Shown: piece after piece, positions 50,045 to 58,423 of the stretch | How the letters are laid out: every line of letters begins with the position of its first letter | How positions within the stretch are numbered: position 1 is the first letter of the stretch | The notes under the pieces: model-generated | Seen by the model: only the letters and a program-made list of their open reading frames with translations | Database searches by the model: none | What the model was told of the DNA's origin: nothing | Position numbers and translations under genes: made by a program | Assembly (NCBI GenBank): GCA_001662425.1 | Contig: BDDC01000222.1 | Location: forward strand, 20,562-84,561 | Length of the DNA stretch: 64,000 bases | Origin: Chlamydomonas sphaeroides | Lineage: Eukaryota > Chlorophyta > Chlorophyceae > Chlamydomonadales > Chlamydomonadaceae | Direction of reading: 5' to 3'

Positions 50045-51829
50045 ATGACATCTGGTGGTTACCTAGACTCACTTTTGCCGCTTGTAGCGGTCAACCTCGC
50101 TGCAATCGCTGGTGTCATGGTGTCCCTCTTCGCGACCCACGTGAAATCCCCGGCTCTGCAGCTGCCGCCACAGCCACAGCAACAGCAACAGCAACAGCAG
50201 CAGCGTCAAGAGAAGCGTCAAGAGACGAATCAAGAGAAGCGTCAAGAGACGAGTCAAGAGAAGAGCCAAGAGAAGCTGCACGCGCAACCAGACCCGAAAG
50301 AACAACATGGCGGAACGAAGAGTTTCGCAGCGATGCACTCGCTGCAGGCACACAAGAAGATCCTTGACAACATGACCGATAGCGACGCCACCACGATAAC
50401 GAGTAGCGGTGGCATCTACAATTTGCCATCCGGGTCCAAAGTCATTGTGATCGGGGACCTGGAGGGTCAGGTCAGCATTCTGTATAACTTCCTCATCAAA
50501 GAGAACTTCATTGCCAAAGTCACGGACCCTGCATCACCATCAACAACGCGCCCCTGTGCAGATGTCGCATTCGAGTGGATTGCCCCCTATGACACATACA
50601 TCCTGCAATGCGGGGACCAGCCAGACGGCATTCGGGTCAAGGGCGTTGAAGCCAAAACAACGAACGACCTGGCCGTGATCTTTTTCACCGACTACCTCGC
50701 GTACATCTCGGACGGCCACTTCATCAACCTCATCGGCAATCACGAATGGCTGAACGTCCTCGAGGATTTCAACTATGTTGGCCAGCTGCACATTCATCAA
50801 TTGGGTGACGCAGACGCCCGCAAAAAACTCTTCAAATTTGATGGAATGATGGGAAAGCTCATGCGCAGACGCTTTTTGCTAGTGCGCATGAACAACGCCA
50901 TGTTCTCTCATGCCGGCATCGGCGCTGACATTTTCGCTCCGCCTGGCAACGCTCCACCGACCGACTTTGTGACGGAGTTAGATGGGTTCATCCGGCAAAC
51001 GAACGACCTCCTGCACCTCAGGGACACGTTTGCAATACATCCGCAAGACGCCACCATGTCCCAGAATGCCGATTTCAACCATCGGTGCCTCCATCCAGAT
51101 CATGGTGTGCTGTGGACACGACAGTACAGCGTGCTCACGAGCAGCACAACCGCTACCCGAAAATACTTTCTGGATACCGACTCCCTCCCTGCTGTCCCTT
51201 CTTGCATACATGATGCGGTTCAGATCCAGGTCATCGGACACAATAAAGACCCCTATCATTCGGTGAGCATTGTTACGCACCTAAAAAACAAGACCACTAA
51301 ATTTGACAAGAAACACCTCAAGGCATGCGCGAGCATGCAAGCGAATTCCGGTGTACTCAAGTACATGGAATGTGAGCCGGAAGAAAAAGTACGCGTCCAA
51401 CCAAAGGGCGAAGAGCTTACACTTGTCATGGCCGATGCCGTACAGCGAGGCGCTGAAGGTTCACAAGCGAACGCCATGCAATACGCCCTGATGACCGTTG
51501 GTGGCAGCAGTAAATTTGAAGACATCGAGGTGAAGAACTACAGCTGCTCGGACCAATGCGAACTCTTCAGGGCTAGCTGCTTTGTGACGACGTATCTCAT
51601 GGACAATGCTCCTGCGACTGTAACGGCACCTGCGGCTCCTGTGACTGTAACGGCACCTGCGTCTCCTGTGACTGTAACGGCACCTGTGCCTCCTGTGACT
51701 GTAACGGCACCTGCGGCTCCTGTGACTGCTAAGGCTCCAGCACCTAGTCCTAAAAAATCGAAGGCTCCAGCACCTAGTCCTAAAAAATCGAAACAGAAGG
51801 GTAAAAATAAGCGAAAGAAGTTGCACTAG
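50045..51829 (+). CDS. Membrane-anchored metallophosphoesterase with repeat tail
   Basis: 594 aa. N-terminal membrane helix (10-30); a poly-Gln stretch and QEKRQET repeats (44-78); a calcineurin-type phosphoesterase core with GDLEGQ (137-142), QCGDQPDG (188-195), IGNHEW (230-235), FSHAGIG and VIGHN; then a Thr/Val/Pro/Ala tail of four APVTVTAP-type repeats and two KAPAPSPKKSK units with a Lys-rich end. The first motif has Glu where GDxHG normally has the metal-binding His, so metal use may differ. Substrate unknown. Confidence 0.8.
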   Translation: MTSGGYLDSLLPLVAVNLAAIAGVMVSLFATHVKSPALQLPPQPQQQQQQQQQRQEKRQETNQEKRQETSQEKSQEKLHAQPDPKEQHGGTKSFAAMHSLQAHKKILDNMTDSDATTITSSGGIYNLPSGSKVIVIGDLEGQVSILYNFLIKENFIAKVTDPASPSTTRPCADVAFEWIAPYDTYILQCGDQPDGIRVKGVEAKTTNDLAVIFFTDYLAYISDGHFINLIGNHEWLNVLEDFNYVGQLHIHQLGDADARKKLFKFDGMMGKLMRRRFLLVRMNNAMFSHAGIGADIFAPPGNAPPTDFVTELDGFIRQTNDLLHLRDTFAIHPQDATMSQNADFNHRCLHPDHGVLWTRQYSVLTSSTTATRKYFLDTDSLPAVPSCIHDAVQIQVIGHNKDPYHSVSIVTHLKNKTTKFDKKHLKACASMQANSGVLKYMECEPEEKVRVQPKGEELTLVMADAVQRGAEGSQANAMQYALMTVGGSSKFEDIEVKNYSCSDQCELFRASCFVTTYLMDNAPATVTAPAAPVTVTAPASPVTVTAPVPPVTVTAPAAPVTAKAPAPSPKKSKAPAPSPKKSKQKGKNKRKKLH

Positions 51830-52125
51830 AAGATGAAGATCCCGCGCCGGACGATCCTGCGTGACCCCGTCTTCTTCGTCTTTGGTTTCTGATTGGTCTT
51901 AGTCTTAGTACTGGTCTTAGTCTTAGTACTGGTCTTAGTCTTAGTATTGGTCTTAGTCTTAGTACTGGTCTTAGTCTTACTACTGGTTTTAGTCTTAGTA
52001 TCAGTCTTAGGAGTAGTCTTTCTAGTCTTCGTCACCTTGATCTTCTTCTGCAGTGCCTTTGCCCTTTTCTGCGATGATGAGCATTGTAGGGGCGATATCT
52101 TTTTGGCAACCTTGACAGCGGCCAT
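51826..52125 (-). CDS. Basic Lys/Thr repeat protein
   Basis: 99 aa from the ATG at 52125. The middle is a (TKTK[TSN])n tract coded by hexamer/18-base repeats; the N-terminus is basic with AAVKVAKKISPLQ, and the C-terminus is SRRIVRRGIF. Fourth member of a group of Lys-rich repeat proteins here. The stop shares CTAG with the phosphoesterase gene. Confidence 0.55.
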   Translation of the reverse strand: MAAVKVAKKISPLQCSSSQKRAKALQKKIKVTKTRKTTPKTDTKTKTSSKTKTSTKTKTNTKTKTSTKTKTSTKTKTNQKPKTKKTGSRRIVRRGIFIF

Positions 52126-52193
52126 GTTTGTCTTTAATACATACAACCAGATATCAAAATAAAAAAAACAAGATATTTGGACGCATTGGCATC

Positions 52194-52742
52194 TTAAGCC
52201 TGGTTCTTGGCACCCTGCACCTTTTTGTAATCTTCGTGGTACACCAGGAACGCGTTGTTGATGGCCTTCTTGATGCCGTCGTGCGTGATGTACCCTAATT
52301 TGTCAGAGTGCAAGCGTCGCATGACGGGCTTGCAGTCGGGGGACCTGATGGTTTTCTGTCTGAACTCTGGGTCAAAGAGGATCTCCATGGCAAAGTTTAG
52401 GTCATCTAACTCTTGCATGAGCATATGACTAAGACTAGTTGAGGTGCCCTCTGTCTGCCCTTGCGTCGTCTGCTGCTGCTGTCGCAGGTGCTCCGTCTGG
52501 AGCGCAATGTGCTTGTGCTGCAGCTCCGTGTACCTGGCGCTTATGTCGTTGAACTTGGCGTTCTTTTCATCCAAGCGCACCAGCAGGGCTTCGTAATCGG
52601 CGATCACATCGCATTTGCAAGCGCATTTCTTCTTTGTAGCCGTGGTCTGCTTTACTTTAGTGGCGGACACGCGAGTCTTCATTTGAGGAGAGCTTCTAAG
52701 TAATGCCGAGTGTACAGTCTCCATAGTAAGGTTCGCGAACAT
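52194..52742 (-). CDS. Hypothetical coiled-coil protein, 182 aa
   Basis: KKKCACKCDV cysteine patch at residues 37-46, a coiled coil (LLVRLDEKNAKFNDISARYTEL...), a Gln-rich linker, and a C-terminal helical domain (MEILFDPEFRQKTIRSPD...GIKKAINNAFLVYHEDY). ATG 52724 is an alternative start. Just downstream of the ribonucleotide reductase gene on the same strand (26-base gap). Confidence 0.6.
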   Translation of the reverse strand: MFANLTMETVHSALLRSSPQMKTRVSATKVKQTTATKKKCACKCDVIADYEALLVRLDEKNAKFNDISARYTELQHKHIALQTEHLRQQQQTTQGQTEGTSTSLSHMLMQELDDLNFAMEILFDPEFRQKTIRSPDCKPVMRRLHSDKLGYITHDGIKKAINNAFLVYHEDYKKVQGAKNQA

Positions 52743-52768
52743 TCAATTTTTTACATTCAATATTGTGA

Positions 52769-55177
52769 TCACGAACCGCACATGAGGCACGCATCCTTGT
52801 TGGCCAGTGAGCACGCCAGCTGCTGTTCCTTCGTCACTGCCGCCGGGACCTCCACGGTGAACTTGATCGCATCCGCGGCAGGCCGCGTGCGCAGGTAGTA
52901 CATGCCCGTTTTCAGGCCCTTTCGCCAAGCGTAAAAGTGAAGCGACGTCAACTTCGAGTAGTCGGGACTCGCAAGAAAGACGTTGAAACTCTGACTCTGG
53001 TCAATGAATGCACCGCGGTCACATGCCATGTCGACCAGGGTGCGCTGCTTGATCTCCCAGACGGTTTTGTAGAGCTGCTTGAGGTCCTCCGAGATCTCAG
53101 GAATGTCTGCCACGCTGCCGTTCGCAGCGATGAGTGCATTCTTGATCGCGGGATTCCAGAGACCCTGCGAAGTCAGGTCATGAAGCAGGTGCGAGTTGAC
53201 AACGGTGAACTCGCCAGAGAGGACGCGCCGCGCGTAGATGTTGCTGGTGTAAGGCTCGAACGACTCCGTGTTGCCAAGGATCTGCGACGTCGAAGCGGTC
53301 GGCATGGGAGCCACCAGCAGCGAGTTGCGCAGCCCGTGCGCTGCAATGTCGGCGCGCAGGGCTTCCCAGTCAAAGTCGGGGTCACATGCAGGGGGCGGGC
53401 TCCACATGTCCTGCTGCAGGACGCCGCGGCTGACCGGGCTCCCCTCGTACGTCTCGTAGGTGCCGTCCACTTTCGCCAGGGCGCAGGATGCCGTCAGGGC
53501 GGCAAAGTAGATGCACTCAAAGATCTTCTTGTTGAGCTGCCGTGCTGCCTCACTCTCAAACGGCATGCCGAGCAAGATCAACGTGTCCGCCAGTCCCTGG
53601 ATGCCGATTCCGATGGGACGATGACGCATGTTGCTGCGGCGCGCCGTCTCCGTCGGGTAGTAGTTGCGGTCAATGATGCGGTTCAGGTTACGGACGATGA
53701 CCGCGACCACGTGCTGGAGCTTGTCAAAGTCGAAGCGGCGCGACGACGCGCCCAGGGAGCCCAGGGGGCCAGGTGCAGTGTTCCCGGTGTTGTTGGCGAC
53801 GACGACGCATCGAGGAAGCGCAATGGACGCCAGGTTGCAGACCGCCGTCTCGTCGGGGCTGGTGTACTCGAGGATCTCCGTGCAGAGGTTGCTGCACTTG
53901 ATGGTGCCCAGATGTTGCTGGTTGCTCTTGCGGTTGCAGGAATCCTTGTATAGCATGTACGGGGTACCCGTCTCGATCTGCGCATCCAGGATGGCAAACC
54001 ACAGCTGCTGGGCGCGGATCGTCTTGCGCGCACGCCCCTCGCGCTCGTAGCGCGTGTAGAGCCGCTCAAACTCGTCGCCCCAGCAGTCCGCTAGTCCAGG
54101 CGCCTCGTTGGGGCAAAAGAGCGACCACTCCGCATCCGCCTCGACCCGCTGCATGAAGAGGTCGTTGACCCACATGGCAAGGAACAAGTCCCGCGCGCGC
54201 GACTCCTCTTTCCCGTGGTTCTTGCGCAGCTCGATGAAGTCAAAAATGTCAGCGTGCCAGGGCTCCAGGTAAATGGCAAACGCCCCCTTGCGCTTTCCGC
54301 CCCCCTGGTCCACGTAACGCGCCGTGTCGTTAAAGACGCGCAGCATGGGTACGATGCCGTTGGACGTGCCGTTGGTGCCGCGGATATAGGAGCCGGTGGC
54401 ACGGATGTCGTGAATGGACAGGCCGATGCCACCCGCGTTCTTGGAAATGACCGCGCACTCTTTGAGCGTGTCATAAATGCCCTCGATGCTGTCGCAGCCA
54501 TCGCCCTTCATGTGCACCAGGAAGCACGAGCTCATCTGAGGGCGCGGCGTGCCAGAGTTGAAGAGCGTGGGCGACGCGTGCGTGAAACGGCGCTCCGACA
54601 TCAGGTGATACGTCTCGATGGCGCTCTCCAGGTCGTGCGCGTGGATGCCCAGCGCGACGCGCATGAGCATGTGCTGCGGGCGCTCAACGATCTCTCCGTT
54701 TATCCGCAGCAGGTACGAGCGTTCCAGTGTCTTGAACCCAAAATAGTCGTACTCGTAGTCTCTGTCAAAGCGCAGCTCGCTGTCCAGGCGTTCGCCATGC
54801 TCGTCAATGATCGCTCGGAGCTCGTCAGACACCAGCGGCGCCGACTGGCCGTTGCGCGGGTTGACGTGGCTGTGCATGACACGAACCGTTTCCGCAAACG
54901 ATTTGACCGTGTTCTTGTGCAGGTTCGACACGGCAATACGCGCCGCCAGGATGCCGTAGTCTGGATGAGTTGACGCGAGTGATGCGGCCGTCTCCGCAGC
55001 CAGCTCATCCAGCTCCACGGTCGAGACCCCCTTGTAGATACCTCCGGCAACCTTCTGCGCGACCTTGACAGGATCACAATGCTCCGCGTTCAGTCCATAT
55101 GACAACCGCACCAGCCGGACCGTGATCTTGTCAAAGTGAACATCCTGCTTCCGGCCGTCGCGTTTGAGGACATACAT
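52769..55177 (-). CDS. Ribonucleoside-diphosphate reductase large subunit (class Ia)
   Basis: 802 aa. ATP-cone at the N-terminus; active-site pair SSCFLV (C218) and AVCNLA (C447), radical Cys with NLCTE (N430, C432, E434); PMPTASTSQILGNTESFEP substrate-phosphate loop; C-terminal redox pair CLMCGS (C797, C800). All catalytic residues present, no intein or intron. Makes dNDPs for viral DNA synthesis with a small subunit that is not in this window. An ACTTTAAGC-type sequence lies about 25 bases before the start. Confidence 0.98.
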   Translation of the reverse strand: MYVLKRDGRKQDVHFDKITVRLVRLSYGLNAEHCDPVKVAQKVAGGIYKGVSTVELDELAAETAASLASTHPDYGILAARIAVSNLHKNTVKSFAETVRVMHSHVNPRNGQSAPLVSDELRAIIDEHGERLDSELRFDRDYEYDYFGFKTLERSYLLRINGEIVERPQHMLMRVALGIHAHDLESAIETYHLMSERRFTHASPTLFNSGTPRPQMSSCFLVHMKGDGCDSIEGIYDTLKECAVISKNAGGIGLSIHDIRATGSYIRGTNGTSNGIVPMLRVFNDTARYVDQGGGKRKGAFAIYLEPWHADIFDFIELRKNHGKEESRARDLFLAMWVNDLFMQRVEADAEWSLFCPNEAPGLADCWGDEFERLYTRYEREGRARKTIRAQQLWFAILDAQIETGTPYMLYKDSCNRKSNQQHLGTIKCSNLCTEILEYTSPDETAVCNLASIALPRCVVVANNTGNTAPGPLGSLGASSRRFDFDKLQHVVAVIVRNLNRIIDRNYYPTETARRSNMRHRPIGIGIQGLADTLILLGMPFESEAARQLNKKIFECIYFAALTASCALAKVDGTYETYEGSPVSRGVLQQDMWSPPPACDPDFDWEALRADIAAHGLRNSLLVAPMPTASTSQILGNTESFEPYTSNIYARRVLSGEFTVVNSHLLHDLTSQGLWNPAIKNALIAANGSVADIPEISEDLKQLYKTVWEIKQRTLVDMACDRGAFIDQSQSFNVFLASPDYSKLTSLHFYAWRKGLKTGMYYLRTRPAADAIKFTVEVPAAVTKEQQLACSLANKDACLMCGS

Positions 55178-55337
55178 TTCTGGACTTCTTCTGGGTGCTT
55201 AAAGCCACCGGACGCGAGATGCCTTTATGTTGCGTGAATCTCTCATATTGTACGACACATTCTTCGGACATATTTATGGGGGATTCAAATTGAACCATTG
55301 TAGTATCGCATGTAGAACCATATAGTATCGCCGCGAC

Positions 55338-55796
55338 ATGCAGGGGTCGCCCAAAGAAGACCATGATGAAATCCATCATGACTTGACGGAAACACAACAC
55401 GCCATCGTCTGTGGCGTTCGAACTGCTTTTGATGAAGTTGAGAACGCGGCTGCGCACGCCAAGGCCTCCCTGCTTCAATCGATGGCTTTGGAATCTGCGA
55501 CCAAGGTCGAGCCTACGCAACACCTGCGAGCGACGATGCGACAGGTGGCGATCGAGGCAAGCGAAAAGGTCTTGATAGCGGTTGCGGCAGCAACCGACGC
55601 TATCGACAACCTTACCGAGATCATCTTGCCCGATGTTGTCATTCGAAGTAAGGGCTACGTGCAGAGCTACACGTGCATCGAGATTATCAGGAGCCGACTC
55701 GACGAGTATGGGGTGTGGACGTTGGCCGTGCTGCAGAGACTCCGGAGTCAGCAGGGGAGCAGCTACTACTTTCGTGAGGTACCTAATGGTACCTAA
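55338..55796 (+). CDS. Hypothetical helical protein, 152 aa
   Basis: All-helical (for example TQHAIVCGVRTAFDEVENAAAHAKASLL), resembling a four-helix bundle; unknown family. Its stop lies inside a 10-bp tandem repeat. The preceding 160-base divergent spacer contains CAAATTGA and two TAGTATCGC sequences. Confidence 0.55.
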   Translation: MQGSPKEDHDEIHHDLTETQHAIVCGVRTAFDEVENAAAHAKASLLQSMALESATKVEPTQHLRATMRQVAIEASEKVLIAVAAATDAIDNLTEIILPDVVIRSKGYVQSYTCIEIIRSRLDEYGVWTLAVLQRLRSQQGSSYYFREVPNGT

Positions 55797-55808
55797 TGGT
55801 ACCTAATG
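55779..55808. repeat. 10-bp tandem repeat at a gene 3' end
   Basis: GTACCTAATG three times in a row (55779, 55789, 55799); the second copy supplies the TAA stop of the preceding gene. Confidence 0.85.
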
Positions 55809-55915
55809 TAATCGGGCGCTCAGCACATAAATGACGTCTATCTAGGTGCACGAGAGAGGTCAAGTCAGGTCAGGAAAAGCAAGAAGAAAAAAAAGAGTAT
55901 CCGGAAGAACCGGAC

Positions 55916-56815
55916 ATGGCGACGGCCCACTATTACTATGATGAGCAGCGCGGTCTCGGCGACATCCTTGTATTTCCTATGTACGCGGCGGTATCAACGG
56001 GCGCGTGGCTTGTCACCCGCTTCATTTTCTACTTCTGCAGCAGCAGTACCAGTAGCAGTAGCAGCAGTAGTAGCAGTAGTAGCAGCGGCACAGAGCAGCG
56101 GCAGCTGAATCGCAGGCACGCCGTCGTGCGTGATGTCATGGACGCCGCCTTCGCTCTGATCGGGGCGTCTATCAGTGTATTCACCGGCTACGCTGTTTAC
56201 AATGACCCATCGCGCCCATCATCGGATGCGTGTACGCTCGTGGATATGTCTGAGTGCCTGACAGCGTGGGCTCAGGGGCGCGAGGTTCGCCCCAGTGCCG
56301 TGGTGACCTTTTATTACGCCTTGGAGTTCGGATGGTACCTGCACGACCTACTCAAGCACCACGTGAACCTCGGTCCCAAAGACGCCGTCGACCTGCGCAC
56401 GCACCACATGGCCACACTGGCTCTGCTGGCAACTTCGCACCTCTTTTGGTTGCACAACATCGGCGCCGTTATCCTTCTGCTTTTCAGCATCTCCAACCCG
56501 TTGCTGCACGTGACTCGCCTTGTGTACCTCTTGAAAATCCGTAAATGCCAGACGGTGACGTTCCTGTCGTTCATGACTATCTTCTTCGTCACTCGCGTCC
56601 TGATCTTTCCGGGAACCGTGCTGTGGATCACCGTCGTGTCGCCGCTAGTTGACGAGCGCTTCACAAAGGGTCTGCTGGACACGCGCATGCTCGTCGCCGT
56701 TTACTTGATCTGCAACGGTATGCTCGGCATCCTGTACGCTCTACAGATGAGGTGGTTCATCCGGTCCCTGCTCATCATGAAGCGTCTCTGCAACGACGGC
56801 CGCAACAATAACTAG
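55916..56815 (+). CDS. TLC-domain protein (Lag1/ceramide-synthase-like)
   Basis: 299 aa with six to seven membrane helices. A poly-Ser tract (42-57) lies in the first cytosolic loop. TLC features: FYYALEFGWYLHDLL (132-146), KDAVDLRTHHMATLALL with the paired His163-His164 essential in ceramide synthases, SHLFWLHNIGAVILLLF and SNPLLHVTRLVYLLK at the place of the Lag1 motif. The acidic DxSD of true ceramide synthases is replaced (SISN), so the acyltransferase activity is uncertain; TRAM/CLN8-like roles are alternatives. Coccolithoviruses encode sphingolipid genes, which makes a lipid role credible. Stop shared in CTAG with the convergent gene. Confidence 0.78.
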   Translation: MATAHYYYDEQRGLGDILVFPMYAAVSTGAWLVTRFIFYFCSSSTSSSSSSSSSSSSGTEQRQLNRRHAVVRDVMDAAFALIGASISVFTGYAVYNDPSRPSSDACTLVDMSECLTAWAQGREVRPSAVVTFYYALEFGWYLHDLLKHHVNLGPKDAVDLRTHHMATLALLATSHLFWLHNIGAVILLLFSISNPLLHVTRLVYLLKIRKCQTVTFLSFMTIFFVTRVLIFPGTVLWITVVSPLVDERFTKGLLDTRMLVAVYLICNGMLGILYALQMRWFIRSLLIMKRLCNDGRNNN

Positions 56816-57390
56816 ACGGGCGGCTTCCGTCCCCAGAAGTTTTGGGGCATGGTGGTGTCTGTTGTGGGGTACGCCGAGTCATACAGGATCTGTTCCTGTG
56901 TGCGCGGAGGGATGTCGACAGCGGTCTGATAGAAGAGGGGGCTTTTGCGGGGTTCCACGAACTGCGCGGGGTATGTGTTCAACCTGTAAGGCACCGGCGC
57001 CCCCACTGGAAAATGTGTCATCACGTCCTTGCCGTTGTGACGAAACGCAAGCAGAACGGTCGGCCGAACCAGCACCGTGCCGAGCCCCACGTAGTATGAG
57101 CCCGGCACATACATGGTGATGACAAATGTGCCGTCTTGTTGAACGGGAACCTGCCCGATGTTGGGCGTATCGTAAAAAGCTTGTTCGCGCGTCGCATACG
57201 GCAGCCCCGACCCACTAAAGCTCGCCCGCAGCTCCGCGGGCGCAGCTGCATGATACGTTAGCAGCAGGTTGTCCGGTAGCAGCTTCAGGGTCCCCTGGAT
57301 GACGAGGCTCTGTCCCTTGCTCTCCGCATGAAAAGTGCCGGCAGCAGTTGTCAGATCAAATGCAGTGGTCACGTGTGGTGATGACAGCAT
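56812..57390 (-). CDS. Conserved algal-virus-type protein, 192 aa
   Basis: Beta-rich protein with GSGLPYATREQAFYDTPN, then a Gly-Gln-Val stretch, PGSYYVGLGTVLVRP and a Pro-rich C-terminus with YPTTD and NFWGRKPPV. The QAF.nTPN...sYYvGLG.v..P pattern is familiar from proteins in many algal phycodna-like viruses and is probably structural. I cannot give it a family name. Confidence 0.65.
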   Translation of the reverse strand: MLSSPHVTTAFDLTTAAGTFHAESKGQSLVIQGTLKLLPDNLLLTYHAAAPAELRASFSGSGLPYATREQAFYDTPNIGQVPVQQDGTFVITMYVPGSYYVGLGTVLVRPTVLLAFRHNGKDVMTHFPVGAPVPYRLNTYPAQFVEPRKSPLFYQTAVDIPPRTQEQILYDSAYPTTDTTMPQNFWGRKPPV

Positions 57391-57663
57391 GTTTTTCTAT
57401 CTGTGGTGTGATCTGTATATTGAGACGATTGATTTTTTCAGGGCGCGCATACATACACTCGGCAATACTTCAATAGCGCCGACGACCCTCTGTCGCTCCA
57501 CCAGACCTCCTGTTTCCCGGGATGGCCATGTAGTGTGCCATGTTCCCATCGTCACCCGCGTCGCCACCGGCCACAAGCAATCAGCCATTTGCACAGGTGT
57601 TGGTCTGACGACCGGTGTAACAGAATTCACTTGACTAACTGTAAGATAGAAAGCCGCATTATA
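57391..57663. other. Intergenic region, 273 bp
   Basis: No gene seen. Contains TATATTGAGACGATTGATTTTTT on the left and a GC-rich stretch without long open frames supported by composition. Must hold promoters for the two divergent flanking genes. Confidence 0.4.
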
Positions 57664-58335
57664 ATGGCTCTCAAAAGTGCGACGGCAATGGAAGCATATA
57701 TCTCAACTAAAGAGGCAAAGCTAATGCGCGAGGCCATCAAACTCAAGCATATATGGTACACAACGCCAATGGGGAAGACACCTGAGCAGAGACAACACTG
57801 GACGATTCTAAAGGAAAAGTACGAAGAAGAAGAGGCTCGTGTCAAGCAAACCAAGGCATACAAGATCCTGTCAATCATGGCGCACTATAAGGCCATGTAT
57901 GACAATGAGAATGACCCGGGAGAGGTGGACATATCCGCTATTGGCGCGCTTGAGAATAACCTGATTATATATATGGTGGGTTATGAGATAGACGCTAGAA
58001 ATGCCGGCGAGTTGAAAGAATATCGGCTTGCCAGTAAGAGGTTAAGACTGAGCAAGACGCATGCGAAAAATGTTGGCAAGTACCTCAAACGCATAGCGCT
58101 GTACATGAAACACGAGATGACAGATCAAGATATTGACGGCTTCATCAGGCTGTCAAAGCTCACCGCAGCAGGCATCTCACTCAGTAAGTGTAAGACCAAG
58201 GGCCGCTTCGGCCGCACTCAATGGATGCCTTTCGCATCAATATGCAAAGCAATCACGCCAACGTTTCCGGAGTACCATCCACATTGCGCTGAAATGGTTC
58301 TTAGCGAGATTGTAAACGCGTGGCCCACCGCTTGA
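57664..58335 (+). CDS. Hypothetical helical protein, 223 aa, AT-richer
   Basis: From the ATG at 57664. Charged, all-helical (TKEAKLMREAIKLKHIW, EEEEARVKQTKAYKIL), with a basic stretch (RLASKRLRLSKTHAKNVGKYLKR) and a C-terminal segment FGRTQWMPFASICKAITPTF. The base composition is clearly lower in GC than its neighbours and codon use differs (many ATA, AAG and GAA), suggesting recent acquisition or a different origin. No family recognised. Confidence 0.6.
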   Translation: MALKSATAMEAYISTKEAKLMREAIKLKHIWYTTPMGKTPEQRQHWTILKEKYEEEEARVKQTKAYKILSIMAHYKAMYDNENDPGEVDISAIGALENNLIIYMVGYEIDARNAGELKEYRLASKRLRLSKTHAKNVGKYLKRIALYMKHEMTDQDIDGFIRLSKLTAAGISLSKCKTKGRFGRTQWMPFASICKAITPTFPEYHPHCAEMVLSEIVNAWPTA

Positions 58336-58423
58336 TGCTCTGATTGTTTTGCAAGAATATAAAGCAGACCATTTTGCACGGCTGATATTCAGGGTGACCC
58401 CCCACACACATCGTGTTGATCAA

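Noticed and set aside
52937..53953. 338-codon plus-strand frame
   Set aside because: Antisense to ribonucleotide reductase, no domain, Val/Arg/Leu-rich shadow.
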